From assembly GCA_964368305.1 (NCBI GenBank), contig CAYJAB010000003.1:42641-106640 (forward strand): a DNA stretch of 64,000 bases, read 5' to 3'. Made by a program: the position numbers and the translations under genes. Each line of letters begins with the position of its first letter. The stretch's first letter is position 1. The stretch is from CAYJAB01 sp964368305. GTDB lineage: Bacteria > Bacillota_I > Bacilli_A > Erysipelotrichales > Erysipelotrichaceae. A model generated the notes under the pieces. It did not search any database, was not told where the DNA came from, and saw nothing but the letters and a program-made list of their open reading frames with translations. Positions 43,985-52,835 of the stretch are shown one piece after another.

Positions 43985-44003
43985 AGCAATTTTGTGATTT
44001 TGA

Positions 44004-44026
44004 TGTGAAAAGTTTTATTTTTCACA
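44004..44026. promoter_or_regulatory. Inverted repeat upstream of the PTS promoter
   Basis: Arms TGTGAAAA (44004-44011) and TTTTCACA (44019-44026) around 7 bases, about 20 bases upstream of the -35 box. Position suits an activator site; no U run, so not a good terminator. Confidence 0.5.
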
Positions 44027-44047
44027 AATATGTGGTTTTTTTACTTT

Positions 44048-45007
44048 TTATCTTTCGTTTTTTATAAATTCAACAACCATTTTTTTGATTTCTTCCATAT
44101 GTTCCAAATCAAACTCTACATCATTTTGACTTCTCGTATTTTCTACAAGCAATGATTTATCATATTCAATTCCACTTGCAATAGAAATCATTTTTGGATA
44201 ATTCATGAGCGATGTTCTTACTCTTTTTGCCTCATTACAAACATACTGTTTCACCACTTTATCCCCTTTATAATAAGAAATCATTTTTTCAGCAAATGCT
44301 TTATTTTCTTTACTACTTGCCACACCTACTACTTTTCCATAAGCAACACAACTAATGTGAATCACATTGCGGTCTTGGATTGTTTTAGGAAGATTTTCTA
44401 CTACCATTTTATCTCCCTTAAAATTGAAACATTCTTTATCTGTCAATACAATCGCAACTTTCTTTTTATCTTTCTCTTTTAGTGTATTCGCAATATCTAA
44501 CGCAACAACAATAGCCATACTATTGTTATTAAAGTTATATTTATTCGCAAATCCTTTTTCCAGTTTAATCGTCAACAAACTAATTAAAATAATCCCAATC
44601 CCAAATGAGACACTTGAAACATTAACACTTGAAAAATCTGCATACATACTTGCAAGTACAACTAAAATAAGACCTAATACAAACGCAATAATCAGTCCTA
44701 TATTATTTGTCAACTTAGCCTTTTGGTATGTTTTATTTCCATCAAATGGAAAATGTTTATAATTTGGAAGAATCGATAGTGGTGGTGTATCATAATGTAC
44801 AATAATGATATTTTTTGCCTCCGCTAAATTTCCTACAATTAAATTGATCGCACTTACTCCTGTATCTTTTGAAACAGTTGCTCTCACTTCATACCCTTGT
44901 TCTTTAAAATCATTTCCTATGACTTGAATAAAACGTTCCTTTTCTTTTTTTGTCGTTCTTTTTCCAAACATAATCCCATATCTAACAACCATATCTTTAA
45001 TATTCAT
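44048..45007 (-). CDS. M28-peptidase-like membrane protein, probably inactive
   Basis: 319 residues. The order of M28 aminopeptidase motifs can be followed: HYDT (71-74) for the first metal ligand, NNNSMAIVVALDIA (160-173) where active enzymes have a DN-x-SG with a bridging Asp, and DKECFNFKGDK (190-200) where they have Glu-Glu. Two membrane helices (about 101-122 and 130-148) are inserted between the first and second motifs. Bridging Asp to Asn and one Glu to Lys suggest loss of the dinuclear site. Function unknown. Confidence 0.6.
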   Translation of the reverse strand: MNIKDMVVRYGIMFGKRTTKKEKERFIQVIGNDFKEQGYEVRATVSKDTGVSAINLIVGNLAEAKNIIIVHYDTPPLSILPNYKHFPFDGNKTYQKAKLTNNIGLIIAFVLGLILVVLASMYADFSSVNVSSVSFGIGIILISLLTIKLEKGFANKYNFNNNSMAIVVALDIANTLKEKDKKKVAIVLTDKECFNFKGDKMVVENLPKTIQDRNVIHISCVAYGKVVGVASSKENKAFAEKMISYYKGDKVVKQYVCNEAKRVRTSLMNYPKMISIASGIEYDKSLLVENTRSQNDVEFDLEHMEEIKKMVVEFIKNER

Positions 45008-45030
45008 ACTCTCTTCTCCCTATTTTATAA

Positions 45031-45058
45031 ACAAAAACACCTTAAAAAAGGTGTAAAA
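45031..45058 (-). terminator. Terminator after the 178-residue membrane protein gene
   Basis: Stem ACACCTT/AAGGTGT (45037-45043, 45048-45054) followed by a U run on the minus strand. Confidence 0.7.
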
Positions 45059-45595
45059 TTATTTCTTCTTTTTAAACAACATTTTGATATGTCCAAGCAT
45101 ACCATCCCCTTGTGAATTCTTTTTAAAATTATTTAATATTTTGCGATTGTATTCTTTATCTGGAATTTTATTCATAAAGTATTTTGCAACTTTTTGACTA
45201 TTATAACTATCAATCGTAATATATCCTTCATTTTCTAAATTAATCAGCATATAATCTGCACCGTTCGCAACCGTGTGAAAACGCCATTCAGTGATATCAC
45301 TGAAATTAATTTTATACCCTATTTCTGGATTTTCATTATCATACACAATCACATATTCTTCAAAAACATCTATCACTTTACGATCTTTTCCAAAGAAATA
45401 TGACAAAATGCAAAACCCAAGAAAAAATGCCCCTAGTAACATCAATACCATAACTTGTGTAATAATTAAAACAACAGACACAATAAACATAATCGCAATT
45501 GTCCCCGTTGGTTTTAAACGAATCGTTGCTTTTGCTTTTTCACTAAGCTCTAAAGTAGAAACATCTACTTGATATTGCTCACATAAATAATTCAT
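45059..45595 (-). CDS. Membrane protein of unknown function
   Basis: 178 residues: short soluble start, two adjacent membrane helices (about 34-75), and a cytoplasmic PH-like beta-rich region (KVIDVFEEYVIVYDNENPEIGYKINFSDITEWRFH) ending in a Lys-rich tail (FKKKK). This is the usual look of YcxB/bacterial-PH type membrane proteins, but I do not recognise the family. AGAGGG site at ATG 45595. Divergent from another small membrane protein at 45710. Confidence 0.65.
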   Translation of the reverse strand: MNYLCEQYQVDVSTLELSEKAKATIRLKPTGTIAIMFIVSVVLIITQVMVLMLLGAFFLGFCILSYFFGKDRKVIDVFEEYVIVYDNENPEIGYKINFSDITEWRFHTVANGADYMLINLENEGYITIDSYNSQKVAKYFMNKIPDKEYNRKILNNFKKNSQGDGMLGHIKMLFKKKK

Positions 45596-45650
45596 AGTTT
45601 CCCTCTTTTTTTCCTCTTTCATTATATCAAATATCATTCATACTGCAAGA

Positions 45651-45679
45651 TTGAATATTGTAAGCTTCAGTGTTATAAT
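45651..45679 (+). promoter_or_regulatory. Promoter of the 156-residue membrane protein gene
   Basis: TTGAAT (45651-45656) and TATAAT (45674-45679), spacer 17, then a CGGAGGGG ribosome site. Confidence 0.75.
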
Positions 45680-45709
45680 AAAAATGTTATTACGACCGGA
45701 GGGGTTATT

Positions 45710-46180
45710 ATGTGGATGATTTTATTTTCAGCAGCAGTTGGTATATTTATTGTAGTTATGCAATCAAGAAAATATCTTGAAGTTGTAAATTTTGTTAAGG
45801 CAGACGAAGAAGTAAAAAAAGAAAAATATACTGTAGTAGACAGTGGTACAAAGCTTTATGCTATTCAAATTGTTGCTTCAATTGTTAGTTTTGCATGTGT
45901 GTTTTTTGATTTAAATGATCCAACAACAGTTGCGATTGGGATTATCTTAGGATTTGCGTTTATTGCACAAATCTTCTCATCAAAATTGTCACGTAGATTA
46001 TATTACAATTCAACTGGATTTATCCATAATCAAAAATATTACAGATATAAAAGTATTAAAGAGTTTATTGGAAGAAAAAGATCACCAGCTATTATTGATG
46101 TGATTACATTTAGCGGGGAAACTTTGCCATTTACACGAGGCAATGCTGCTATATTAAAAGAACAAATGGAGTTAAAATAG
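45710..46180 (+). CDS. Small membrane protein of unknown function
   Basis: 156 residues: membrane helices at about 1-17, 51-67 and 72-88, then a basic soluble tail with a beta pattern (LYYNSTGFIHNQKYYRYKSIKEFIGR) that looks like a short PH-like or DUF5673-like domain. Not recognised with confidence. Its two-part plan (helical pair plus PH-like tail) resembles its divergent neighbour at 45059. Strong ribosome site and promoter; terminator follows. Confidence 0.65.
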   Translation: MWMILFSAAVGIFIVVMQSRKYLEVVNFVKADEEVKKEKYTVVDSGTKLYAIQIVASIVSFACVFFDLNDPTTVAIGIILGFAFIAQIFSSKLSRRLYYNSTGFIHNQKYYRYKSIKEFIGRKRSPAIIDVITFSGETLPFTRGNAAILKEQMELK

Positions 46181-46203
46181 CGGGTTTCCGTTATTTTTTT
46201 TAA
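46175..46203 (+). terminator. Terminator after the 156-residue membrane protein gene
   Basis: Stem AATAGCGG/CCGTTATT with a GTTT loop and a long T run. Confidence 0.8.
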
Positions 46204-46208
46204 TTTTT

Positions 46209-46968
46209 ATGGACACGCTATCAATTATTAGTATGAATCTTAAACATGATTCTTTACTTACTCTTCCAAGTTATCGCTTACGCAATAGAAAAGACAGTAT
46301 TATTAATATTATTGATATCTATCAACCTGATTTTATTTGTACACAAGAATTAACACTTAAACATAAAGCCTTGTTATTTCCTTATTTAGAGCAATATGAA
46401 GCAATAGGAACATTTAGATATTTAAAAGAATCCTATATGTTTAATGAGGCTTCTGAAATACTTGTCAAAAAAGGAAAATATAAAATAATTTACAGCCGTA
46501 CTTTTTGGCTTTCTAATAAGCCAAATATGATCGCAAGCAGAAGTATGTTTTCAATTTTTCCACGTATTTGTACGATGGTTAAAATCAAAGATTTAAAAAC
46601 CATGAAAAAGTTTTATGTATACAATACACATTTAGACCATTTAATTGAGAAAGTTCGTATCTAACAANNNNNNNNNNCCGATTATCATAACGGGAGATTT
46701 TAATACAAACGATACAAGTCGTTCTATTTTAAATTTTATTGAAAGCTTAAGAAAAGAAGATGTCCACTTAGAAAGTATGTATCATTATATACATTCATTT
46801 AGTACACTTCATTATCATTTGGGAAAAGCCGGTAAATCAAAGCCGATTGATCATATCTTTTTTTCAAAACAACTAGAGTTTGTGAATGGTCATATCATTA
46901 CACATCAACTGAATGATATTTTCCCATCAGACCATTTCCCATTATTTATAAAATTAAAGATTAAGTAA
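46209..46968 (+). pseudogene. Endonuclease/exonuclease/phosphatase family protein, broken at an assembly gap
   Basis: Two halves of one EEP-fold gene. The N-terminal part has SMNLKHD, the metal-binding Glu in CTQE, and NTHLDH; the C-terminal part has GDFNTND, the KPIDHIFF segment and the catalytic SDHFP. Ten N (46668-46677) lie between, directly after an in-frame TAA at the point where the family normally reads R-x-x-Q. One base (TAA for AAA) or a lost stretch would explain it, so this may be an assembly fault rather than a true pseudogene. No ribosome site is seen before ATG 46209, which follows a terminator closely. Confidence 0.65.
46668..46677. other. Assembly gap (10 N)
   Basis: Ten unknown bases inside the EEP-family gene; gap length is probably a placeholder, so the reading frame across it is not informative. 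Confidence 0.98.
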
Positions 46969-47745
46969 CGATTTTATTTTTAAAGTAACCCCATACGCAT
47001 CATTACTTAATATCACTTCATCAAATAATTCTTTTATATCTGGATGTGCATTTTGCATTGCAAAACAAGTATTTTCTTTTGTTTTCATCGATGCATCATT
47101 TAAAAAATCTCCAAAACAAATTGTATCTTTATCTAATACTCCAAGTTTATCTTGGAGTATTTTTATTGCCTTCCCTTTTGATTCCCCTTTTTTTATAATA
47201 TCCAGCCACTCAAAAGCAGACACAACAACCGTTGCCTTCTCTTCATACGATTTTAAAGTTGGATATATATGTTTTGCTGTCGATAAACAACAACATACTG
47301 TAATTTTTAATATTTCATCATCCAAACATTCAATTGAATCTAAATAAGTCACTTCTCGATAGTACTTTGCAACTTGTTTTTCATCTTCTTCATGCGCAAA
47401 ATCATCTTTTATTCGATAAATCGCCTTTACGCCACATAAGATAAGTATCCCTTTTTTCATTCTTTTAAAATCCTGATATACATCTAATACAACTTGATGG
47501 TCTAAAGATGCTGTATAAATACATGTATCATGATGAAAAATATGATTGCCATTTTCTGCAATTACAGAAATCTGGTCAATCCATTTTTTCATTGTATACT
47601 TTACATCAATATAACTTCTTCCTGTAGCAATCGCAAAAGGAATATCTCTTTCTTTTAGCTTTGAAAAAACTTCATCAAAATCCCTAGGTAAGCTTTTTTG
47701 ACTATCAAGTAAACTACCATCCATATCCGTTACTATTAATTTCAC
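46954..47745 (-). CDS. Cof-type HAD-superfamily phosphatase
   Basis: 263 residues. HAD motif I DMDGSLLD (nucleophile Asp), motif II in AIATGRS, motif III Lys in ESKGKAI, and motif IV GDFLNDASM. The C2-type cap places it in the Cof/YidA group of sugar-phosphate and cofactor phosphatases. GTG start at 47745 chosen because the longer reading would overlap nadE by 55 bases. Convergent with the EEP gene, overlapping it by 15 bases. Confidence 0.85.
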   Translation of the reverse strand: MKLIVTDMDGSLLDSQKSLPRDFDEVFSKLKERDIPFAIATGRSYIDVKYTMKKWIDQISVIAENGNHIFHHDTCIYTASLDHQVVLDVYQDFKRMKKGILILCGVKAIYRIKDDFAHEEDEKQVAKYYREVTYLDSIECLDDEILKITVCCCLSTAKHIYPTLKSYEEKATVVVSAFEWLDIIKKGESKGKAIKILQDKLGVLDKDTICFGDFLNDASMKTKENTCFAMQNAHPDIKELFDEVILSNDAYGVTLKIKSLLNL

Positions 47746-47753
47746 TGTACTTC

Positions 47754-49589
47754 TCACTTTCTTAAAATAGATTCTTTTAAATCGCGATAGGTCTGTGTTT
47801 GAATCCATTTAATTTGGCTTTCACGATAATCATCCCCAAATCCACATTTACTAATCGTAATACTTGGAGGAAGTTGAATTCTTTTAAAGACGTTTTTCTC
47901 TAATGTAGATATAAACCACTCTAAATCCTCAATAAATCGCTTTGGATCATCTAATCCATAATAACACATCCACTTCATCATTTCTGCATCTACAGTTTCA
48001 TTTAAATATTCCTCCAATAAAAATTCAACTGTATGATCCTGCAGTATTCTTTCTAATAAAAGATCATGGTAATACCATTTCATAGGATCGGTTTGAGCAT
48101 TTTTCAACTCCGCACTTGGAGGCATCTCGAAAAATAGATTTCCCTTATTGAAAACTGGAAGCAAATTAAAAGGAATTAACTCTTTTTGATACTTTTCATT
48201 GATCGCATAAGAAAGTTCAAATAAATCTTTCTTTGTAAGATCTCCTATTAAACTAATCGCACCAATAGAATCCCCATAAAGCGTACAATACCCCAAAGCC
48301 ACTTCCACTTTATTTCCGTTGTTTACAACAACACCACCTTCAATGCTTGCGAAACTACTTAATAAATGTCCCCTTACTCTCGCTTGTATATTTTCGTATA
48401 CTAAATCAGAATACTCTTTTGTATAACCAAACTCTTTAAGCGTTGCATGCGTTGCCTTCGTCACTTTTTCAATAGATCCATTATGACATTTAATACCCAA
48501 AATGTCTGCCATTTTATTCGCATTAGAAATCGTTAGACAACTATTATATTGACTTGCCATATTATATCCAACAAGCCGATTTGATTCCAATGCTAAAGAA
48601 AGTAATGTCGCACTTACACTGCTATCTAATCCACCAGATAACCCAATTATCCATTTTACTTTAGAATTAAACATTTCTTCATCAAAACATTTAATACCAC
48701 ATAATAATCCTTCTAATAATTTATACGAAACAGGTGTTTCCTTTTTTATTTCATTAAAATCTACTACTTTATATTCTTGATTAAATCCATCATTGCAACC
48801 ATCAATCCGTACAGCATTTTCATCATAGATTGCACTGTCTCCATCAAACACAAGTACATTCTTTCCAGTATTTTGCATCCCTACCGCATTCACATAAATC
48901 AATTTTGACTTTACTTGGTTTTTTATTGTTTTACGACGTGCTTTTTCTTTTGAAACTGTCCATGGCGAACAAGAAATATTCACAATAAAATCAACTTCTT
49001 TTTCCTTATACTCTTTAGAGACTTTTAAAGCGTACGATTCACTCCATAAATCCTCACATACTTCCAATCCAACTCTAAGTATTTTATCCTTATGTTTCCA
49101 AATAAAAGGAGAAATTAAATCCGACTCATTTAATCTTAAATGACGTGTAAGTTGAACACCACTTAGAAAATAACGAGAATCATCAAAGAAACGATAATCC
49201 GGCGTAAGATGTTTAAAATACACACCTTCAAACTCAGTATTTTCTTGTCTCACCCATTTTTGATTATATGCAAAATAACACGCGTTCATTCTTAAATGAC
49301 TTCCGTCACGGTTTGTGAACTTTCCGTTATTAGGATAATACACATTCCCCCAGATAATTCCAATATTATCTGAAAGTTCTTTTATTTCTTCATTTAGCTG
49401 CATCAACGATTCACATAATGTATGATTCAACCATTTATCTTTTAAACAATAGCCACTTATGCACATCTCAGGAAAAACAATCAAATCCGCTTGATCTTTT
49501 TTTGCTTGAGAAATCATATCTTTCATCACAGAAATATTTCTTTCGATATCCCCGCTTACTACACGCATTTGTGCCAAAACTGCCTTCAT
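47754..49589 (-). CDS. nadE: Glutamine-dependent NAD+ synthetase
   Basis: Last step of NAD biosynthesis. 611 residues, fused form: N-terminal nitrilase-like glutaminase (catalytic Glu41 in FPEM, Cys in LEVCEDLW), C-terminal synthetase with PP-loop SGGLDSS and the adenylate-binding region. Fused NadE uses glutamine as the ammonia source. GAGGG site at ATG 49589. TGA stop, 8 bases before the HAD gene, so probably co-transcribed. Confidence 0.95.
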   Translation of the reverse strand: MKAVLAQMRVVSGDIERNISVMKDMISQAKKDQADLIVFPEMCISGYCLKDKWLNHTLCESLMQLNEEIKELSDNIGIIWGNVYYPNNGKFTNRDGSHLRMNACYFAYNQKWVRQENTEFEGVYFKHLTPDYRFFDDSRYFLSGVQLTRHLRLNESDLISPFIWKHKDKILRVGLEVCEDLWSESYALKVSKEYKEKEVDFIVNISCSPWTVSKEKARRKTIKNQVKSKLIYVNAVGMQNTGKNVLVFDGDSAIYDENAVRIDGCNDGFNQEYKVVDFNEIKKETPVSYKLLEGLLCGIKCFDEEMFNSKVKWIIGLSGGLDSSVSATLLSLALESNRLVGYNMASQYNSCLTISNANKMADILGIKCHNGSIEKVTKATHATLKEFGYTKEYSDLVYENIQARVRGHLLSSFASIEGGVVVNNGNKVEVALGYCTLYGDSIGAISLIGDLTKKDLFELSYAINEKYQKELIPFNLLPVFNKGNLFFEMPPSAELKNAQTDPMKWYYHDLLLERILQDHTVEFLLEEYLNETVDAEMMKWMCYYGLDDPKRFIEDLEWFISTLEKNVFKRIQLPPSITISKCGFGDDYRESQIKWIQTQTYRDLKESILRK

Positions 49590-49640
49590 AAACATCCCTC
49601 ACAATCTTGTTATATTTTAACATATTTAAACGATAGAATA

Positions 49641-49688
49641 CAAAAAAAGCAAGTATTTAAGTCTTACTTATTTACTTGCTTTTCAATT
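49641..49688 (-). terminator. Terminator of the U32-to-deacetylase operon
   Basis: Long imperfect stem with arms AAAGCAAGTA/TACTTGCTTT and a U run on the minus strand. Confidence 0.75.
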
Positions 49689-49691
49689 GTT

Positions 49692-51128
49692 TTATTTTAT
49701 GTATGCATTACCATATACTTCACCTGGTTGAAGTACAATACCACGATATTCAAACAATTCAGAAACAGTCACAATTTGAAATCCTTTTTCAATTAACTGT
49801 GGAATTGCAGCAATTGTTGCATCAGCGGTTTTTTCATATAAATCATGCATTAACACAATATCTCCATCTTTTGTATTATTGACAAGGATATCAGTTAGTC
49901 TTTCAGCACCAGTTTCACTATTTTTATAACGCCAATCTTGTGTGTCAACGCTCCATAAAATTAACGGATACGGCGAGCTATCTTTCAATAATTTATTATA
50001 ATCCCCAAATGTAGGACGTACTGTATCTATCGTTTCTCCAATGATTGAAGATACACTGTCATTTACAGATTCAATTTCTTGCATCATCCCATCATAGTCC
50101 AACTTAGTCAAATTCTCATGCGTGAACGTATGATTTCCGATTTCATTTCCATATTCATATGTCTTTTTTAGAATTGAACTATGAGATTCAACACGGTTTC
50201 CTACTACATAAAATGTCGCGGCACTATCGTACTCTTTTAGCGTTTCAATAATTTCAAGTGTATATTTACTTGGTCCATCGTCAAAAGTCAATGCAATCAT
50301 CGGCTTTGTAGGATCAATATAACGCTCTGTATTTGTCATAGATGTTGAAGGAGTAATCAATTCAGTTGCAGGATAATCTGCTTTTAAATAATAGGATATA
50401 TCATCAACCGATACAGAAATTTCAATCGTATTATTTTTAGTATTAAATAATTCCATCTCATTAAATGTAAAAATGATTTGATCATCGCTCAACATGAATA
50501 CATCATAATTTTCTTTATCACTTGAAGTTGCGTTATAAAAATTAGAATCCGACAGTAAGTCTTGATAAAGTGGATTCAATCTGAACTCTTTTCTTACGAT
50601 CGCTGCAATTTTTTCTAAATAATTCTCTTCAAATAACTGATCTAAATCAAGTTGTTCTCCAGTAGTAAGATCATATGAAGCTGTATAACACCTTGTCGTT
50701 TCTATAACATCTAAATCCGTAACAATCGCACAATTAAATCCTACACTTACATACTGATCTGATACAACGGTTGTATCATAAGATACATAAACATAGGTTT
50801 TTTTTGTATATAAATCAGAATCAATCAAATAATTATCTTTTAAATTAACTGCTTTATCATAAATTTCCTTATTTACTTTTCCATCTATTTTTGGATAATG
50901 TACGATAACCTCAAGATTTTCTGCTTGTTCATATAAAATTTTTCCTTCACCTACTTCTAAAGTTGAAGATATATTCTCCTTTAGTTGACTTGGAACTTTA
51001 TTCATATCATTAAACAGAACTTGATATCCAAAAAACAAAGCTGCCACTAAGATAACTGCCATACCCAAAGCAATTAATCTTGTCTTATACATACTTTTTA
51101 AACGATACCTTTTCTTATATTTTTTCAT
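49692..51128 (-). CDS. Membrane-anchored polysaccharide deacetylase (PgdA type)
   Basis: 478 residues: N-terminal basic segment and one membrane helix (about 15-37), a DUF3298/PdaC-like beta domain (about 60-270), then a NodB deacetylase domain (about 285-460). NodB motifs: TFDDGPS, HTFTH (two His metal ligands), RPTFGDYN, WSVDTQDW and IVLMHD. Probably removes acetyl groups from cell-wall glycan outside the membrane, which protects against lysozyme (family knowledge). Last gene of a five-gene operon. Confidence 0.9.
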   Translation of the reverse strand: MKKYKKRYRLKSMYKTRLIALGMAVILVAALFFGYQVLFNDMNKVPSQLKENISSTLEVGEGKILYEQAENLEVIVHYPKIDGKVNKEIYDKAVNLKDNYLIDSDLYTKKTYVYVSYDTTVVSDQYVSVGFNCAIVTDLDVIETTRCYTASYDLTTGEQLDLDQLFEENYLEKIAAIVRKEFRLNPLYQDLLSDSNFYNATSSDKENYDVFMLSDDQIIFTFNEMELFNTKNNTIEISVSVDDISYYLKADYPATELITPSTSMTNTERYIDPTKPMIALTFDDGPSKYTLEIIETLKEYDSAATFYVVGNRVESHSSILKKTYEYGNEIGNHTFTHENLTKLDYDGMMQEIESVNDSVSSIIGETIDTVRPTFGDYNKLLKDSSPYPLILWSVDTQDWRYKNSETGAERLTDILVNNTKDGDIVLMHDLYEKTADATIAAIPQLIEKGFQIVTVSELFEYRGIVLQPGEVYGNAYIK

Positions 51129-51140
51129 CCATATACCTTT

Positions 51141-52835
51141 CTAAAGCTTGATTATTGTATCTAATAACATTTCTGCTGCTTTTTCTAATCCATTATTTCC
51201 TTTATCTTTAAGTCCTAACCCAGTATAAACCTCTCCAATATAAACTTTATTTTGATGTAATACATCAAACACTTCATCGATAATAGGATCACATTCTTGT
51301 GCTCTTTGCATAGGACCAAATGGATTCGCAAAATACGTTGTCGAAATTCCTTTTTCTTGTGTTGTGCCTAGTGCAAAACGTTTTCCTGTTTTAAACGTAT
51401 CCTTCGCTTCTTCCATATTTGAGAATCGATGAATACCTGTTTTTTCTGTATAATTATTCGCATACATAAACATATGCACTGGATGATTTTTTATAATTTC
51501 TTTATATTGGATAACCGGGATTACAACACGTGCATTATCTGTTTCTGGGTTAAAGAAAATACTACGATCCATATCTCGATATGCACTTGCACGATCTAAA
51601 TCGTCTAAACGAATAAATGCACCGATTTCTGTACCTTGTGCAAATGTACTTTTATCTTTTAAATGGATTGATCCCATATCATCAAAAATAATATCCATCG
51701 AAACAATTTTATCGCTCTTCAGTTTTTGTAGTGCTTCTATTGTTTCACTTTTTCCTGCACCACTGTCTCCAATAAAGACAATTCCTTTTTTCTCACCTGT
51801 ATTTAATGTCATATTAACCATACTTCCGTGAAGTGGCAGCCATCCTTTTGAAATCATTGCTAAGTTATGTAAAGTCAATGTCATTTTCTTTAAATATCCA
51901 AAATACTCAATGATTGGTGCATACGATACTTTCCCCACCCATATGTCATTTTCAACATCTTGGAAATATACACACTCATCTTTATGATCTTCATTTCCAA
52001 ACAATAAAATTAAATCAGGTTTATGTCCGATACATTCACTGTCTGTTGCCATTTCAAATAAGTTTGAAAGCGCAAGTGCAGAGAATGTGAAATCTCTATG
52101 TACATAAATATAAGTCAACAAGCTCCCCACTTTACATGGATAACAAAACCATGCATTTGGATTTCCTGTAAACTCAAAAATAGGATTATGCTCTGTTTGC
52201 ACAAACATACCAGTGCGCTTGTTGCTTGATGGATGAAGAAGTAAAGGTGTTCTAAGCATAATACTATCAACAAATTGGATTTTTTCTAAATCCACGTACG
52301 TTTTACTTGTATTCCATTTATATTTTCTTAACACCATACTTGCATTAGATCCAGCTTGAAGTTGACGATACACCTTATTTTTTCTTCCTTGTATCTTCTC
52401 TTGAATACTACGATATAAACTTAATACCAACGCATTATATCTTGTATCCGCTTCAATAAAACTTGAACTTAAAAGCCCTTCATCTTTTGAAGCATTAATC
52501 ACTGTACATCTTTGTTTATTTCGATAGAATGTATAAAAATCCTCTACCATTTCCAAAAACATTTCTTTATCTTTAAGCAGACGATGTTCAACTTCGTTTA
52601 CCTCTAAAATCGTTAACAACTTAATTAATTTAATCAATTCCTCTGCACTTTTATCTATAGATTTATCACAAATCCATGCATATTTTTTTTCATTTCTCTC
52701 TTTTAAATCAGAAAGGTACCATTTAACGATTCCTTTAAAGCTCTTACTTGTAAGCAACTCCTCAAATGTATTGTGATATTCATTTGTAAAATTAATTAAT
52801 ACTGTATTTTTTGATATATAAACTGCTTCTTTCAT
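51141..52835 (-). CDS. Large HPrK/PEPCK-like P-loop protein of unknown function
   Basis: 564 residues. The C-terminal part (about 320-560) has the layout of HPr kinase and PEP carboxykinase: LHGSMVNM (335-342), P-loop GDSGAGKSE (356-364), an acidic segment SMDIIFDDMG (379-388) where those enzymes bind metal, and later RFALGTTQE. The N-terminal 300 residues show no recognised domain; they contain an Asp/Glu-rich helical region and no membrane segment. Substrate (protein, sugar or carboxylic acid) unknown. Overlaps the TrmH gene by one base. Confidence 0.6.
   Translation of the reverse strand: MKEAVYISKNTVLINFTNEYHNTFEELLTSKSFKGIVKWYLSDLKERNEKKYAWICDKSIDKSAEELIKLIKLLTILEVNEVEHRLLKDKEMFLEMVEDFYTFYRNKQRCTVINASKDEGLLSSSFIEADTRYNALVLSLYRSIQEKIQGRKNKVYRQLQAGSNASMVLRKYKWNTSKTYVDLEKIQFVDSIMLRTPLLLHPSSNKRTGMFVQTEHNPIFEFTGNPNAWFCYPCKVGSLLTYIYVHRDFTFSALALSNLFEMATDSECIGHKPDLILLFGNEDHKDECVYFQDVENDIWVGKVSYAPIIEYFGYLKKMTLTLHNLAMISKGWLPLHGSMVNMTLNTGEKKGIVFIGDSGAGKSETIEALQKLKSDKIVSMDIIFDDMGSIHLKDKSTFAQGTEIGAFIRLDDLDRASAYRDMDRSIFFNPETDNARVVIPVIQYKEIIKNHPVHMFMYANNYTEKTGIHRFSNMEEAKDTFKTGKRFALGTTQEKGISTTYFANPFGPMQRAQECDPIIDEVFDVLHQNKVYIGEVYTGLGLKDKGNNGLEKAAEMLLDTIIKL

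Noticed and set aside
44004..44026. Terminator upstream of the PTS promoter
   Set aside because: The inverted repeat has no U run on the strand that would need it; listed as a possible operator instead.
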